Shown here in pieces: positions 35,799 to 45,166 of a DNA stretch of 64,000 nucleotides. Source of the DNA: VBAU01 sp036005185 (GTDB taxonomy: Bacteria; Bacteroidota; Bacteroidia; Chitinophagales; Chitinophagaceae); NCBI GenBank assembly GCA_036005185.1, contig DASYQS010000049.1, positions 1 to 64,000 of the forward strand. The letters run 5' to 3'. The number at the start of each line of letters is the position of its first letter. The stretch's first letter is position 1. The notes beneath the pieces are model-generated. The model made no database searches and was not told where the DNA came from. It saw only the letters and a list, made by a program, of their open reading frames with translations. Both the position numbers and the translations under genes were made by a program.

Positions 35799-37987
35799 AA
35801 AACAATCCATTGCGAAATTCTTTTTGGTTGGTTTTTATCTCAATCTCTTTCATTTTATTTAGTTATAACTCTCCAAGTAAAATTGATAAATCAAGATCCA
35901 ACTCGGATCTAGAGATAATCAGGAAACGAATCATTGATGACTTGCTTGAGCCATCTGTTAACGAACAAAAAATACAGCGGCTTATTGAATCGATTAATCC
36001 TGATGGAAGTTGGCCCGGTATTAATTATAAAGACACTTCTCGAACAGGTTTTCAACACAGTATCCATTTGGAAAACATGCTTGATTTAGCAAGGGCTTAT
36101 AAGAAACAAGGAACAAAATTTTGCCAAAATGCTGAAGTAAAAAAAACGGTTTCGTCGGCGCTGGATTTTTGGATTGCACACGATTTTATTTGTGAGAACT
36201 GGTGGTGGAACGAAATGGGCACTCCTAACTGGATGATCAATACTATGTTGGCTTTAGATGATGATTTGACTGATAAACAAAAAACAGAAGGCGCACGAAT
36301 AGCAAGCCGGGCAAGCCTTACAGGATTCGGCGCCAGGGCCGGTGGTGACTTTGTACCTATTGCAGGAATGGTAGTTAAACAAGGGCTTTTTAAAAGAAAT
36401 GATTCCATTGTGCAAAAAGCATTGAAGGTAATGGCAGACCAAATTAAAATTACCACGGATAGAGGAATAAAGCCTGATCTTAGTTTTCATCACCGGGTTG
36501 ACAATGTAACTTCCATCCACAGTTATGGTACTAATTACGTAAACTCTTTTGCGTATTGGAGTGTAAAAACAGCCGGAACTATATATAAACTACCGGATGA
36601 AGCTTTAAAGTTGCTAATTGATTATTACCTCGATGGTATTTGCAAGTCGATGGCGTATGGCATTTATCCGGATCCTGGTGCAAAAAATCGTGACCTCAGC
36701 AGAAAGGGCGATCTGGGCGCTGAGGGCACCGATATTCCCGAAAATCTTTTAAAGTCTTCCGATCACAGAAAAAAAGAATTAGAAGAGATCATAAAAGTCA
36801 GAAAGGATGAGAAAAAGGCTGATAAAACATGGAACCGCTATTATTGGTGGTCTTCCTATTTTGTTCATCAACGCAAAAATTATTTTGCCTCCGTGCGAAT
36901 GCATTCTTCACGACAAAATAATGTAGAAGCGCCTTACAATGAAGAAGGATTAAAAAACCATCATTTAGCTGATGGTTCAAACTTTTTATCACGAACAGGT
37001 AAAGAGTATATTGATATTTTTCCTGTATGGGATTGGCAGAAAATTCCAGGAACTACAGTAGTGCAAAAACCTGCTCTTCCTCATTGGGATCAAATTGTAA
37101 AAAAAGGATTGTCTGATTTTGTGGGTGGCGTATCGAATGGAGAATTTGGTGTAGCCGCGTTTGATTTTAAGAGTGTTCATGATCCGCTTAAAGCCCGTAA
37201 AGCATGGTTTTTCTTTGATCGTGAATACGTGTGTCTGGGAGCAGGTATTCATTCCGACGCTGAATATCCTGTAGCAACTACATTGAATCAATGTTTACTA
37301 AACAAAGATGTTGTTGTTAAAGCAAAAAACCATTCGCAAACATTGAGCAAAGGCGAACATCATTTAGAAGATGTTTCCTGGGTGCTGCACGACAGTGTCG
37401 GTTATTTTTTTCCTTCGCCGGTTTCTGCAAACATTCGTAATGCTACATCAACCGGTAACTGGCGACAAATAACCCATCAATCACGAGCAACTGATGAGTC
37501 GGTACAAAAAGAAGTTTTTACTTTATGGTTGGATCATGGAAAACAACCAGCTTCTGCAAGCTATGCTTACATTGTTGTGCCTGGAATTTCATTATCGTTT
37601 CCGGAGCAATATAGCAAAACAAAAAACATAGTTATCCTGGCAAATTCATCGGAAATACAAGCTGTACAAAACAAATCGCTGAATATAATCGAAATAGTAT
37701 TTTATCAACCTGCAAATATCAAACTGGGGAATAATATAATCCTTGCAACCAGTAATCCTTGCATCGTAATGGTTAAACTAAAAGGAAGAGCGATAGACGA
37801 AATTTCGGTTTCCGATCCTACTGAAAAATTAACTTCATTGCAATTATCGATAAATGTTCCAGTTACAACCTCGGGTGTTAATTGGCATTCGGTATGGAAT
37901 AAAGAGAAGAAGGAAACGACAATAACTGTTGACTTACCTAAAGCTGAAATGGCCGGAAAAACTGTAGTTATGAAATTCGGCAAATAA
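35795..37987 (+). CDS. polysaccharide lyase family 8 enzyme
   Basis: An exported 730-residue lyase of the hyaluronate/chondroitin/xanthan lyase family. The signal segment (NSFWLVFISISFILFSY) is followed by the alpha-toroid with CENWWWNEMGTPNWMINTML. The catalytic region is PDLSFHHRVDNVTSIHSYGT with NYV (His232/233, Tyr244/248). Next come the beta-sandwich segments HSSRQNNVEAPYNEEGLKNH, ADGSNFLSRTGKEYIDIFPV and WDWQKIPGTTVVQKP. Where typical PL8 enzymes have a GAN motif with the catalytic Asn, this protein reads TGFGARAGGDFVPIAG, so that residue may differ. It starts at ATG 35795 overlapping the previous stop (ATGA). A longer in-frame start would overlap the heparinase-type gene. Confidence 0.87.
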   Translation: MKNNPLRNSFWLVFISISFILFSYNSPSKIDKSRSNSDLEIIRKRIIDDLLEPSVNEQKIQRLIESINPDGSWPGINYKDTSRTGFQHSIHLENMLDLARAYKKQGTKFCQNAEVKKTVSSALDFWIAHDFICENWWWNEMGTPNWMINTMLALDDDLTDKQKTEGARIASRASLTGFGARAGGDFVPIAGMVVKQGLFKRNDSIVQKALKVMADQIKITTDRGIKPDLSFHHRVDNVTSIHSYGTNYVNSFAYWSVKTAGTIYKLPDEALKLLIDYYLDGICKSMAYGIYPDPGAKNRDLSRKGDLGAEGTDIPENLLKSSDHRKKELEEIIKVRKDEKKADKTWNRYYWWSSYFVHQRKNYFASVRMHSSRQNNVEAPYNEEGLKNHHLADGSNFLSRTGKEYIDIFPVWDWQKIPGTTVVQKPALPHWDQIVKKGLSDFVGGVSNGEFGVAAFDFKSVHDPLKARKAWFFFDREYVCLGAGIHSDAEYPVATTLNQCLLNKDVVVKAKNHSQTLSKGEHHLEDVSWVLHDSVGYFFPSPVSANIRNATSTGNWRQITHQSRATDESVQKEVFTLWLDHGKQPASASYAYIVVPGISLSFPEQYSKTKNIVILANSSEIQAVQNKSLNIIEIVFYQPANIKLGNNIILATSNPCIVMVKLKGRAIDEISVSDPTEKLTSLQLSINVPVTTSGVNWHSVWNKEKKETTITVDLPKAEMAGKTVVMKFGK

Positions 37988-38109
37988 AAATAAACCTGGC
38001 AGAATTTCTTTTATTTTAAATGCCAAAGCCTTCCCGCTATCGCATTCGAATCGTTTTTCAGGATTTATGAATTTTAGTTGCTAGCTTGCCTGTTCGAAGA
38101 TTGCTTATT

Positions 38110-39162
38110 ATGGAATCCGTTGATCTGAAAAAGCTTGCAAAGCTTTTAAATCTATCTATTTCTACTGTGTCAAAAGCCTTGCGTGACAGCTATGATATAA
38201 GCAAGGAGACCAAAGAAAGAGTCATTGCACTTGCTAATGAATTAAATTATCAACCAAACCCGCACGCCAGTAGCCTGCGTAGGCACAAGAGTAAAACGAT
38301 AGCAGTCATTATTCCTGAAATTGCTAATAATTTTTTTACACTTGCTATTAATGGTATTGAATCTATTGCACAGGAAAAAGGATACCATGTATTGATTTAT
38401 ATAACTCATGAAGATGTGGAAAAGGAAGTTGCATTTATTAAGCATTTGCATAACGGACGCGTAGATGGGGTGCTCATTTCTTTATCCAGCACCACTCAAG
38501 ATTACAGTCATATTAAGGAATTGCAGGAAAGAGGCTTGCCAATTGTATTTTTCGATCGTGTGTATGAGCATCTGAACACAGCGTGTATTATAACAGATGA
38601 CTATGAAAGCAGTTATAAAGCTACACAGCATCTGATCGATAAAGGCTGCACGAAAATTGCTCACCTCATGATTTCCGAGAGTACGTCAATTGGTAATAAA
38701 CGAATGAAGGGTTATGTGGATGCAATACACGATAATGGACTTCCTTTTGATGAAAAAATGCTCGTTCATTGCACTAACGATGATGAACAAGATTATAAGC
38801 TGGTGGAACAATTATTTAAATCAAAAAGGCCGGATGGAGTTTTTGCTGCTGTTGAGAGGTATGCGATTTTATGTTATGACGTATGTAATCGTCTTAAGCT
38901 TTCTATTCCTGAGGATATCAAACTCATCAGCTTTTCTAACCTGCAGGCAGCTGCATTTTTAAATCCGCCTTTAAGTACTATAACACAACCTGCTTTTGAC
39001 ATCGGCAAAGAGGCAGCATCAATATTGTTTAAAGCTCTGGATAAAAAAACATTTAAATTAAAACAGGAGAATATTGTTTTTAAATCTACGCTTGTAGAGA
39101 GAGACTCTACATCAAACGGTACAATTAAGAAAGCGGCTAAAAATAAAAAAGTTTTTAAATAA
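38110..39162 (+). CDS. LacI-family transcription regulator (second paralogue)
   Basis: 350 residues from ATG 38110. It has a LacI-type HTH (LKKLAKLLNLSISTVSKALR), a hinge (NPHASSLRRHKSKTIAVIIP) and an effector domain that tracks the first paralogue closely (FFTLAINGIESIAQEKGYHV, GRVDGVLISLS, IITDDYESSYKATQHLIDKG, NLQAAAFLNPPLSTITQPAF). A lysine-rich tail (KKAAKNKKVFK) extends the C-terminus. It lies 122 nt after PL8 on the same strand and is convergent with GH88. It probably controls part of the uronate polysaccharide locus. The two paralogues share nearly identical DNA-recognition helices, so they may bind the same operator. Confidence 0.94.
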   Translation: MESVDLKKLAKLLNLSISTVSKALRDSYDISKETKERVIALANELNYQPNPHASSLRRHKSKTIAVIIPEIANNFFTLAINGIESIAQEKGYHVLIYITHEDVEKEVAFIKHLHNGRVDGVLISLSSTTQDYSHIKELQERGLPIVFFDRVYEHLNTACIITDDYESSYKATQHLIDKGCTKIAHLMISESTSIGNKRMKGYVDAIHDNGLPFDEKMLVHCTNDDEQDYKLVEQLFKSKRPDGVFAAVERYAILCYDVCNRLKLSIPEDIKLISFSNLQAAAFLNPPLSTITQPAFDIGKEAASILFKALDKKTFKLKQENIVFKSTLVERDSTSNGTIKKAAKNKKVFK

Positions 39163-39207
39163 TTTTTCTCGATGGCTATTTAGCAGCACTTGACAAATCT
39201 GGCTTCT

Positions 39208-40395
39208 CTATAAATACCATTTTTTATATCGTGCCAATGCTTCGATAAAATAATAATCAGCGTAAGTGAGGGGCACATCAATTTCAGAGCCCCCAGGTTT
39301 GTGACCAGTGCTATGCATCAATAAAAACCCACCGTTAGTGCCCATTGCAGCCCTGTAATTGGATGATGAAAGAGAGTGAATGATTGTTTTGGCAACAGAA
39401 ATATACTCCTTCTTTTCTTTTTCTTTTGCATATTGTGCCAGCTCTAGCAGAGCAGAAGCGGTAATGGCTCCTGCCGATGCATCTCTTGGTTCGTTTGGAA
39501 TGTTTGGCGCATTAAAATCCCAATAAGGAATTTTATCAGCGGGGAGATTAGGATGATGTAAAATGAAAGCTGCAATTTTATTTGCCTGATCCAAATAATT
39601 TTTGTCTTTCGTAAACCGATACATTACTATAAAACCATACAAGCCCCAGGCCTGTCCCCTAGCCCAGGCTGATTCATCCGAATAACCCTGGTGTGTAACC
39701 TTGCGGGCAACAGCACCTGTCTGAAGATCATAATCCAATACATGATACGAACTATTATCCGGCCGAAAATGATTTTTTAATGTGGTATTCGCATGCGTTA
39801 CGGCAATCTGATCAAAACGTGCATCGCCTCCATTTTTTGCTACCCACTCAAGCAATTCTAAATTCATCATATTATCTATGATAACCGGACATTTAAAATT
39901 TTTACTGGAATCCCATGATTGGATTGAATGTATAGAAGGCCGATAACGGGTAGTAAGAGATGATGCTGCGGTAAAAATTACGTCTTTATATTCTGGCTTA
40001 TGAGTTATCGCATACGCGTTTCCAAAACTGCAAAACATCATAAAGCCCAGATCATGGTTACCTGTATATGTTTTTTCTTTTTCTAAAATAGCTAGCCTGT
40101 TTTCCGCTTCTGTTTTTAATACCAGGTCTTTCGTAGCATCATAAATCATCCACAAAGTACCCGGATAAAAACCACTGCACCACCATTTCGTATTACTGGT
40201 CACAAGTTTGTTTTTGCTTGCATCATAACTCCGCGGCATAGAATCTGGCGGTACATTTTTCATTAATAACTTATATTGTTGCGCGGCAAACTTCATATTA
40301 TCATCTATCAACTGCTTCATAAGCTTTTTGTTGCTCTGGCATAATCCAACCAGACTTAAAAAGCAAAAAGGAATGATTAATCTTAAGACTTTCAT
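39208..40395 (-). CDS. GH88 unsaturated glucuronyl hydrolase
   Basis: 395 residues with a signal peptide (MKVLRLIIPFCFLSLVGLCQ). It removes the 4,5-unsaturated glucuronyl residue from oligosaccharides made by polysaccharide lyases, by hydration of the double bond. The two catalytic aspartates are visible: Asp115 in YTGNHDLGFMMFC and Asp174 in CPVIIDNMMNLELLEW. Other blocks are KWWCSGFYPGTLWMIYDATK, SDESAWARGQAWGLYGFIVM and PLTYADYYFIEALARYKKW. It follows the third LacI gene by 25 nt at the end of the minus-strand locus. It is the logical next step after the lyases encoded nearby. Confidence 0.94.
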   Translation of the reverse strand: MKVLRLIIPFCFLSLVGLCQSNKKLMKQLIDDNMKFAAQQYKLLMKNVPPDSMPRSYDASKNKLVTSNTKWWCSGFYPGTLWMIYDATKDLVLKTEAENRLAILEKEKTYTGNHDLGFMMFCSFGNAYAITHKPEYKDVIFTAASSLTTRYRPSIHSIQSWDSSKNFKCPVIIDNMMNLELLEWVAKNGGDARFDQIAVTHANTTLKNHFRPDNSSYHVLDYDLQTGAVARKVTHQGYSDESAWARGQAWGLYGFIVMYRFTKDKNYLDQANKIAAFILHHPNLPADKIPYWDFNAPNIPNEPRDASAGAITASALLELAQYAKEKEKKEYISVAKTIIHSLSSSNYRAAMGTNGGFLLMHSTGHKPGGSEIDVPLTYADYYFIEALARYKKWYL

Positions 40396-40420
40396 ATTTA
40401 GTATAACAATTTAGTTAGAA

Positions 40421-41485
40421 TTAAGTGGACATTCGTCTGATCAATTGTACAGGCGTTATAATAGGTGCTGCATCAACAGCTATTTCTTTTGCACCATTTT
40501 TTAAAATTCTCAACGCCTCCTCAGCAACCGCCTTTCCAATTTGTGCAGGAAATTGTTCAATGGTGGTAATAGAAGGAGAAACGATGGAAGAGCGGGGGTC
40601 ATTGGAATAACCAACAATCTTCAATTCACCCGGCACTTGTATTCCGATCTCTTTTGCAAAAGAAAGTGCTTCTAGAGCAGTTACATCATTTGCTGCGATT
40701 ATTCCATCAGGGTATGGCTTTTTGCTAAACAAACGATGCAAAGTTTTTCGCGCATTCACAGCAGTTAGCTCATGGAAAAAAATGTTGTCCTTTGTCAAAG
40801 GGATCGCATTTTGATCCAATGCTTTTTTAAAACCACCAAACCTGTCGATATATAAGTTGCAGGAAAGGGGGCCGGATATACAAGCAAGACGTTTGCACCC
40901 CAATTCAATTAAATGCGATGTCGCTAAATATTCCCCTCTGAAATCATCACCCTTTACAATGCGACCAGGATAAGGTTTTGTAGGTACACGATCATAAAAA
41001 ATAACAGGAATATTATTTTGTGTTAGAATGTCAAAATGATCAAAATCGGTTGTGTATAAAGTACAAGCAACAATTACTGCATCTACACGGGAGGCGTATA
41101 GTGTTTCAGCCAATTCTTTTTCCATCTCCACAGAATCGTTGGATTGGCAAACGATCAAATTATAGCCATGTTTATGCAAGCCGTTTTGAATAGTTGTTAT
41201 CACCTCAGCATGTATAAACATTGAAACACGCGGTACAATCATTCCAATTGTATTCGTTTTATTTGTGCGGAGCCCCGATGCCATTATGTTTCTCTTATAC
41301 CCCACCCTTTGCACCATCTTCATTACTTTGGAACGTGTATTCACGTGCACATGCGGATGATTATTTAACACACGAGAAATAGTTGCCGGAGACAAATCGA
41401 GTGCCTCGGCTATATCCTGTATAGAATTATTTTTTGGTCTGCTTTGTTTTTTCATGATGTTTGCAAAGGATCGTAATGGTTTCAA
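40421..41485 (-). CDS. LacI-family transcription regulator (third)
   Basis: 354 residues. A short basic leader (MKPLRSFANIMKKQSRPKNN) precedes a LacI HTH (SIQDIAEALDLSPATISRVL) and effector domain (TIGMIVPRVSMFIHAEVITT, SRVDAVIVACTLYTTDFDHF, KPYPDGIIAANDVTALEALS). A later in-frame ATG (MKKQSRPKNN) is a possible shorter start. The recognition helix (PATISRVLNNHPHVHVNTRS) differs from that of the other two LacI proteins, so it should read a different operator. It lies within the minus-strand uronate operon between the beta-helix lyase and GH88 and probably regulates that operon in response to a lyase product. Confidence 0.93.
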   Translation of the reverse strand: MKPLRSFANIMKKQSRPKNNSIQDIAEALDLSPATISRVLNNHPHVHVNTRSKVMKMVQRVGYKRNIMASGLRTNKTNTIGMIVPRVSMFIHAEVITTIQNGLHKHGYNLIVCQSNDSVEMEKELAETLYASRVDAVIVACTLYTTDFDHFDILTQNNIPVIFYDRVPTKPYPGRIVKGDDFRGEYLATSHLIELGCKRLACISGPLSCNLYIDRFGGFKKALDQNAIPLTKDNIFFHELTAVNARKTLHRLFSKKPYPDGIIAANDVTALEALSFAKEIGIQVPGELKIVGYSNDPRSSIVSPSITTIEQFPAQIGKAVAEEALRILKNGAKEIAVDAAPIITPVQLIRRMST

Positions 41486-41546
41486 TATGGTTTATTTGCT
41501 CTTGTCCTCACTATTAAAAAATTACTTTACTACTCCAACATTTTAT

Positions 41547-43610
41547 TTATTCCATTAAAACGTTTTTTTCAATGTTTATTTTTTCTTGCTTCATATTATT
41601 TCCATTCCCGGTGTATATATTTTTTTCATACTTGCCATTCGTTACCGCATACGACTCTACACCAAATCCATTATTAAACTGAATGAGGTTGCCAGTAATA
41701 CTTAAATTTTGAGAACCTTGTCGCAAGTATTCAGCCATAATGCCGCTTCTGTCATTAGCTTCTATCAGGTTATTTTTGATCAAAATGTTTTTACATTCAG
41801 TGATCAAAATTCCATAGTAACCATTGCGTGCTATTTCGCAATTGCTAATAGAAACATCACTTACTTGCTCTAAAACTATTCCACCTCCATAAGGAGAAGT
41901 GACGAAACGGCTATCAGTAATTTGCGCATTGGAACAATGAGACAAGAAAAGATTATGCAGCAGCTTTTGTCCCGGTGGAACACTTGCTCCATTTTCATTA
42001 AAATCACAATGATTTATGGTGATGCCGGATGTTTCACTAATAGAAACACCTTGATAAGTTGCATTTTGAACAGTAAGATTGATCAGTTTTATATTTTTCA
42101 TTCCACTTTCACTATCTGATCGAAATAATATGCCTCCACGATTGTATCCACCACGATAAGAACGGGCACTGTTGGGATCGGATGGCGGCTCCGTTTTTAA
42201 TGCACATTCTATAACGAGATCACGAATCGTAATATCATGCAGATCATTACTTGCATTTACAATTGTCTCCCTATTACTGGAAGCAGGATCTAAAAACAAA
42301 ATTGTTTTCAATCCTTCCCCGCAAAGAATAACGTTAGCTGGAATTTTAAGTGATGAAGATAATGTATGTATGCCCGACTTTGCTATTACCCAGCCACCGC
42401 TGACTGAAACATCGTCAAGCGCTTTTTGTAAAGATTGTCCGGGTTCAACCATTACTGTATTGGCCGGAAAATTATTAGCAACTGCAAAACCGGCTCCGGC
42501 AATATATCCTATAGAACTTGGCTTGGGTGAAACTCCATTCTGCTTTTTACCATAATCAACGCGAACGGAAGTTAAAACGCTTCTACTTGCAGTTGATCGT
42601 ATGGAATCTGCAGCCCTTTTTGTATATGGCATATTCACACCTATTGCTGAATAGTGACGATAGACATACTCATAATCATCTCTAATGGTTCTTGCTCTTT
42701 CTGAGATAATACCGTATGAATGAAGTTGCTCACCTAATACAAAACGTGCCGTGTATTCGTATCCTAAAGCAATTCTATTATTACCAATTGAAAATAGATC
42801 TACACCTTGCGTAAATGCTACCTGTGCCGCGCCTGCAAACTCGCCCAACCCTAATTGTACATGCCCCTGATCCCTTGTGCTTTCCTGACACTGGCCACTT
42901 GGATAAATATATTTGAAAATGCTTCCGTTCACCGGGCTATGCAGAAAATGATCGATGGCATTATTGAACATTTTACGATTGTCAGTGAATATCGCTATTG
43001 CAAGAATTGAATGAATGATGGCGCCATCCCAATTACCATTAGCCTGCGGATAATAATAGCGCATTAAAGGATAATATACTGTCATTAGCATATTGCTAAA
43101 TGCATCGATATCTTTTTGCTTCCAAACATTAGTATAGCGCAAAATTTCTGCAGCGTTACAAAAAACATGACCCGTCCACGCCGCAAGCAGCTTGGCGTCG
43201 TTGTAATCAAAATCGTGCAGCACCCGCGACCACGCATTGAGAATTTCAATTGCTTTATCGGCATAAGATTTATCATTTGTTATATACCATAACAATGCAT
43301 AATTGTAAGCCATGTTAGCGCTTCTCGACAGATCGTCCCCACCTATATTTGGTTTTCCATAGGGGCCGCGAAGAACATGCACATACGGTTTTATTGTAAA
43401 CGCAGTATCTGTAGCTATTTTCAACTTGTCAAAAGCGTCTTTCCATGGTTGCGCACCGCTTTTCACTAATTTTTTCATGTACGCAAGATCTTTTAATTGT
43501 TGATTTATACCCGGATGAACAAAAGGTTGAGCCAAAGATTGCAAAGGCGTTGTCAACACAAAACCCATAATGACAATAAATATCAGAATGATACCCTGGA
43601 TGCTCTTCAT
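41547..43610 (-). CDS. alginate-lyase-domain protein fused to a right-handed beta-helix
   Basis: A two-domain exported protein of 687 residues. The signal peptide (IILIFIVIMGFVLTTPLQSL) is followed by an alpha-toroid of the alginate-lyase superfamily (about 30-360), with NANMAYNYALLWYI-type helices, ANGNWDGAIIHSILAIAIFT at 190-209 and CQESTRDQGHVQLGLGEFAG at 241-260. That region recalls PL5/PL38-like lyases; PL38 includes glucuronan lyases. From VMVEPGQSLQKALDDVS (about 387) to the end it becomes a parallel beta-helix with repeated short strands (GISISETSGITIN-like, NCEIARNGYYGILITECKNI, LIKNNLIEANDRSGIMAEYL), as in PL6-type enzymes. It could combine two lyase activities, or a lyase and a binding or epimerase module. 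It lies in the minus-strand locus between DUF4466 and the third LacI. Confidence 0.82.
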   Translation of the reverse strand: MKSIQGIILIFIVIMGFVLTTPLQSLAQPFVHPGINQQLKDLAYMKKLVKSGAQPWKDAFDKLKIATDTAFTIKPYVHVLRGPYGKPNIGGDDLSRSANMAYNYALLWYITNDKSYADKAIEILNAWSRVLHDFDYNDAKLLAAWTGHVFCNAAEILRYTNVWKQKDIDAFSNMLMTVYYPLMRYYYPQANGNWDGAIIHSILAIAIFTDNRKMFNNAIDHFLHSPVNGSIFKYIYPSGQCQESTRDQGHVQLGLGEFAGAAQVAFTQGVDLFSIGNNRIALGYEYTARFVLGEQLHSYGIISERARTIRDDYEYVYRHYSAIGVNMPYTKRAADSIRSTASRSVLTSVRVDYGKKQNGVSPKPSSIGYIAGAGFAVANNFPANTVMVEPGQSLQKALDDVSVSGGWVIAKSGIHTLSSSLKIPANVILCGEGLKTILFLDPASSNRETIVNASNDLHDITIRDLVIECALKTEPPSDPNSARSYRGGYNRGGILFRSDSESGMKNIKLINLTVQNATYQGVSISETSGITINHCDFNENGASVPPGQKLLHNLFLSHCSNAQITDSRFVTSPYGGGIVLEQVSDVSISNCEIARNGYYGILITECKNILIKNNLIEANDRSGIMAEYLRQGSQNLSITGNLIQFNNGFGVESYAVTNGKYEKNIYTGNGNNMKQEKINIEKNVLME

Positions 43611-43699
43611 GTTGGTATATAACTTTAGCAGTAGGTATTGCTACTCAAAAAAGTTTACTATATAGTTTGCCTACTAATCGATTTCCTTACTACACTATT

Positions 43700-44692
43700 T
43701 TAAAGTGCAAGACGCTTTATACTAATGACTGCGCTTCCGTTGCTGTTCACTGAGTTAATATAAATATAGGCCCTGTATTTACCATCGGCCGTTTCAACCC
43801 ACACACCTGCTTCTGCTTTCAGGTTGATAGCGAAATTGGGTGCAGCGGCAAAACTCAGTTCTTCAAAATCCAGGTCATCAATGTAGATGCCGTATTGTAA
43901 CTGCGCAAGATTATAATCCTGCAGGTTAAATACTTTGATCATTTGGGTGCTCCTGTTAACACCCGCCGGCAATGTTACACCTGGCAGATATAACGTGTCT
44001 GCCGCCGGAGACACAAGTGCATGGTTAAAGGCACTTGTTGTTAGATTGCGATAGAGATACACAAGATCAATCTTAGCAGCATTAGTAGCAGCCGCGGCGG
44101 CATTATAAACCGTCATATCTGCTACTGATATATAAGCGAGATTATTATTGCTCACGGCTAGGTTACGCACCATGTCCATTTTAGCAATGGTGTAAGGTCC
44201 CATTGAGTATGAAACACTTTCTCCATCATCGCTTTTAGCAGAGAACTTAAAGCTAACTGATTTGCCACGAGCCTCGGGTGGTATTACATAAAAATACCGA
44301 AGTGTAGCCGCAGACGTGTCTTTGGTGAACGTAACAGTTGTTTTTGTACCATTGGTGACAGATGGCTGCCCTATAGGGACACCTACATCTACACCGCTTT
44401 GATTAGTATAATAAGAATTGTTTTCGAGATAAGTACCAGTGGCGCCTGCAATAGAAGCCTCAACTTCAGCAGAAACAAGCTTGCCGAAACCAGGCGAGAT
44501 GGCCATAGCATAAGCAAATTCAATACTCTGCCCCACTATATTAGGTCCCTGTGTTCTTTTAATAACATCATTTTGCAGTTCCTCTTTGGCTGTTGGAAGC
44601 TCATATTCCTGTTTTTTACATCCAACTATGAAAAGAAGTACACCTGCCATTAAAGAAGAGTACTTGATAAATATATATCTGCGTTGCATCAC
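43700..44692 (-). CDS. surface lipoprotein, probably DUF4466 family
   Basis: 330 residues. A lipobox signal (YSSLMAGVLLFIVGCKKQEY) predicts a lipoprotein. The body is beta-rich (FAYAMAISPGFGKLVSAEVE, ASIAGATGTYLENNSYYTNQ, TLRYFYVIPPEARGKSVSFK, FSAKSDDGESVSY). This resembles DUF4466 proteins found in Bacteroidota polysaccharide loci, usually taken as surface glycan-binding proteins. That family call is from memory of the pattern and is moderate. It lies 22 nt after the small DUF5018-like lipoprotein and 89 nt before the beta-helix lyase, downstream of SusC/SusD. Confidence 0.7.
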   Translation of the reverse strand: MMQRRYIFIKYSSLMAGVLLFIVGCKKQEYELPTAKEELQNDVIKRTQGPNIVGQSIEFAYAMAISPGFGKLVSAEVEASIAGATGTYLENNSYYTNQSGVDVGVPIGQPSVTNGTKTTVTFTKDTSAATLRYFYVIPPEARGKSVSFKFSAKSDDGESVSYSMGPYTIAKMDMVRNLAVSNNNLAYISVADMTVYNAAAAATNAAKIDLVYLYRNLTTSAFNHALVSPAADTLYLPGVTLPAGVNRSTQMIKVFNLQDYNLAQLQYGIYIDDLDFEELSFAAAPNFAINLKAEAGVWVETADGKYRAYIYINSVNSNGSAVISIKRLAL

Positions 44693-44714
44693 AATAGTTT
44701 TAAATTTTAAAAAA

Positions 44715-45122
44715 TTAACGTGGCTGAACAGTGATGTAAATGGTATAAGGTTTCCTTATCTGGCGGTTACCAGATATTACTGTGTACACCTTTGGATTTG
44801 CGAGATCTGAAAAATCAGTCTTGCCTGTAACCTTAGGGTCCAGTTTACAATCGCTTGCCAATGAAAATTGAGGATAGAGATTTTTTAGATCCGTACCAAA
44901 GAGCACTTTTACGTTGATGGTCTGGGCCGTGGTATCAATTACTGCAGCTCCTGAACGAACAGTTACAAAATCACTTCCCAATAATTCAAAACTGCTTACA
45001 TAACATTCCGCTCTTGTTGTAATGAGTAATCCGTCTTCATCTACCGGATAATCTTTTTTGCACGAAAGGCAAATGCATGCTGCCAGTAAAATGGGCCACG
45101 CTGTCAGGAAATATTTTTTCAT
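44715..45122 (-). CDS. small DUF5018-like surface lipoprotein
   Basis: 135 residues with a lipobox (AWPILLAACICLSCKKDYPV). The body resembles the single Ig-like unit of DUF5018-type proteins: an acidic start, then AAVIDTTAQTINVKVLFGTD, LKNLYPQFSLASDCKLDP, DLANPKVYTVISGNRQIRKP and YTIYITVQ. Such lipoproteins commonly follow SusD in Bacteroidota loci and are thought to help bind the polysaccharide at the surface. It begins 44 nt after SusD. The precise ligand is unknown. Confidence 0.72.
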   Translation of the reverse strand: MKKYFLTAWPILLAACICLSCKKDYPVDEDGLLITTRAECYVSSFELLGSDFVTVRSGAAVIDTTAQTINVKVLFGTDLKNLYPQFSLASDCKLDPKVTGKTDFSDLANPKVYTVISGNRQIRKPYTIYITVQPR

Positions 45123-45166
45123 TTTATAATGCTTTTATTATTATCAATTGTTGTTACAATTTCTTT

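Noticed and set aside
38047..38060. Possible fourth LacI operator (CGAATCGTTTTTCA) before the second lacI
   Set aside because: Only about 9-10 of 14 positions agree and the symmetry is lost.
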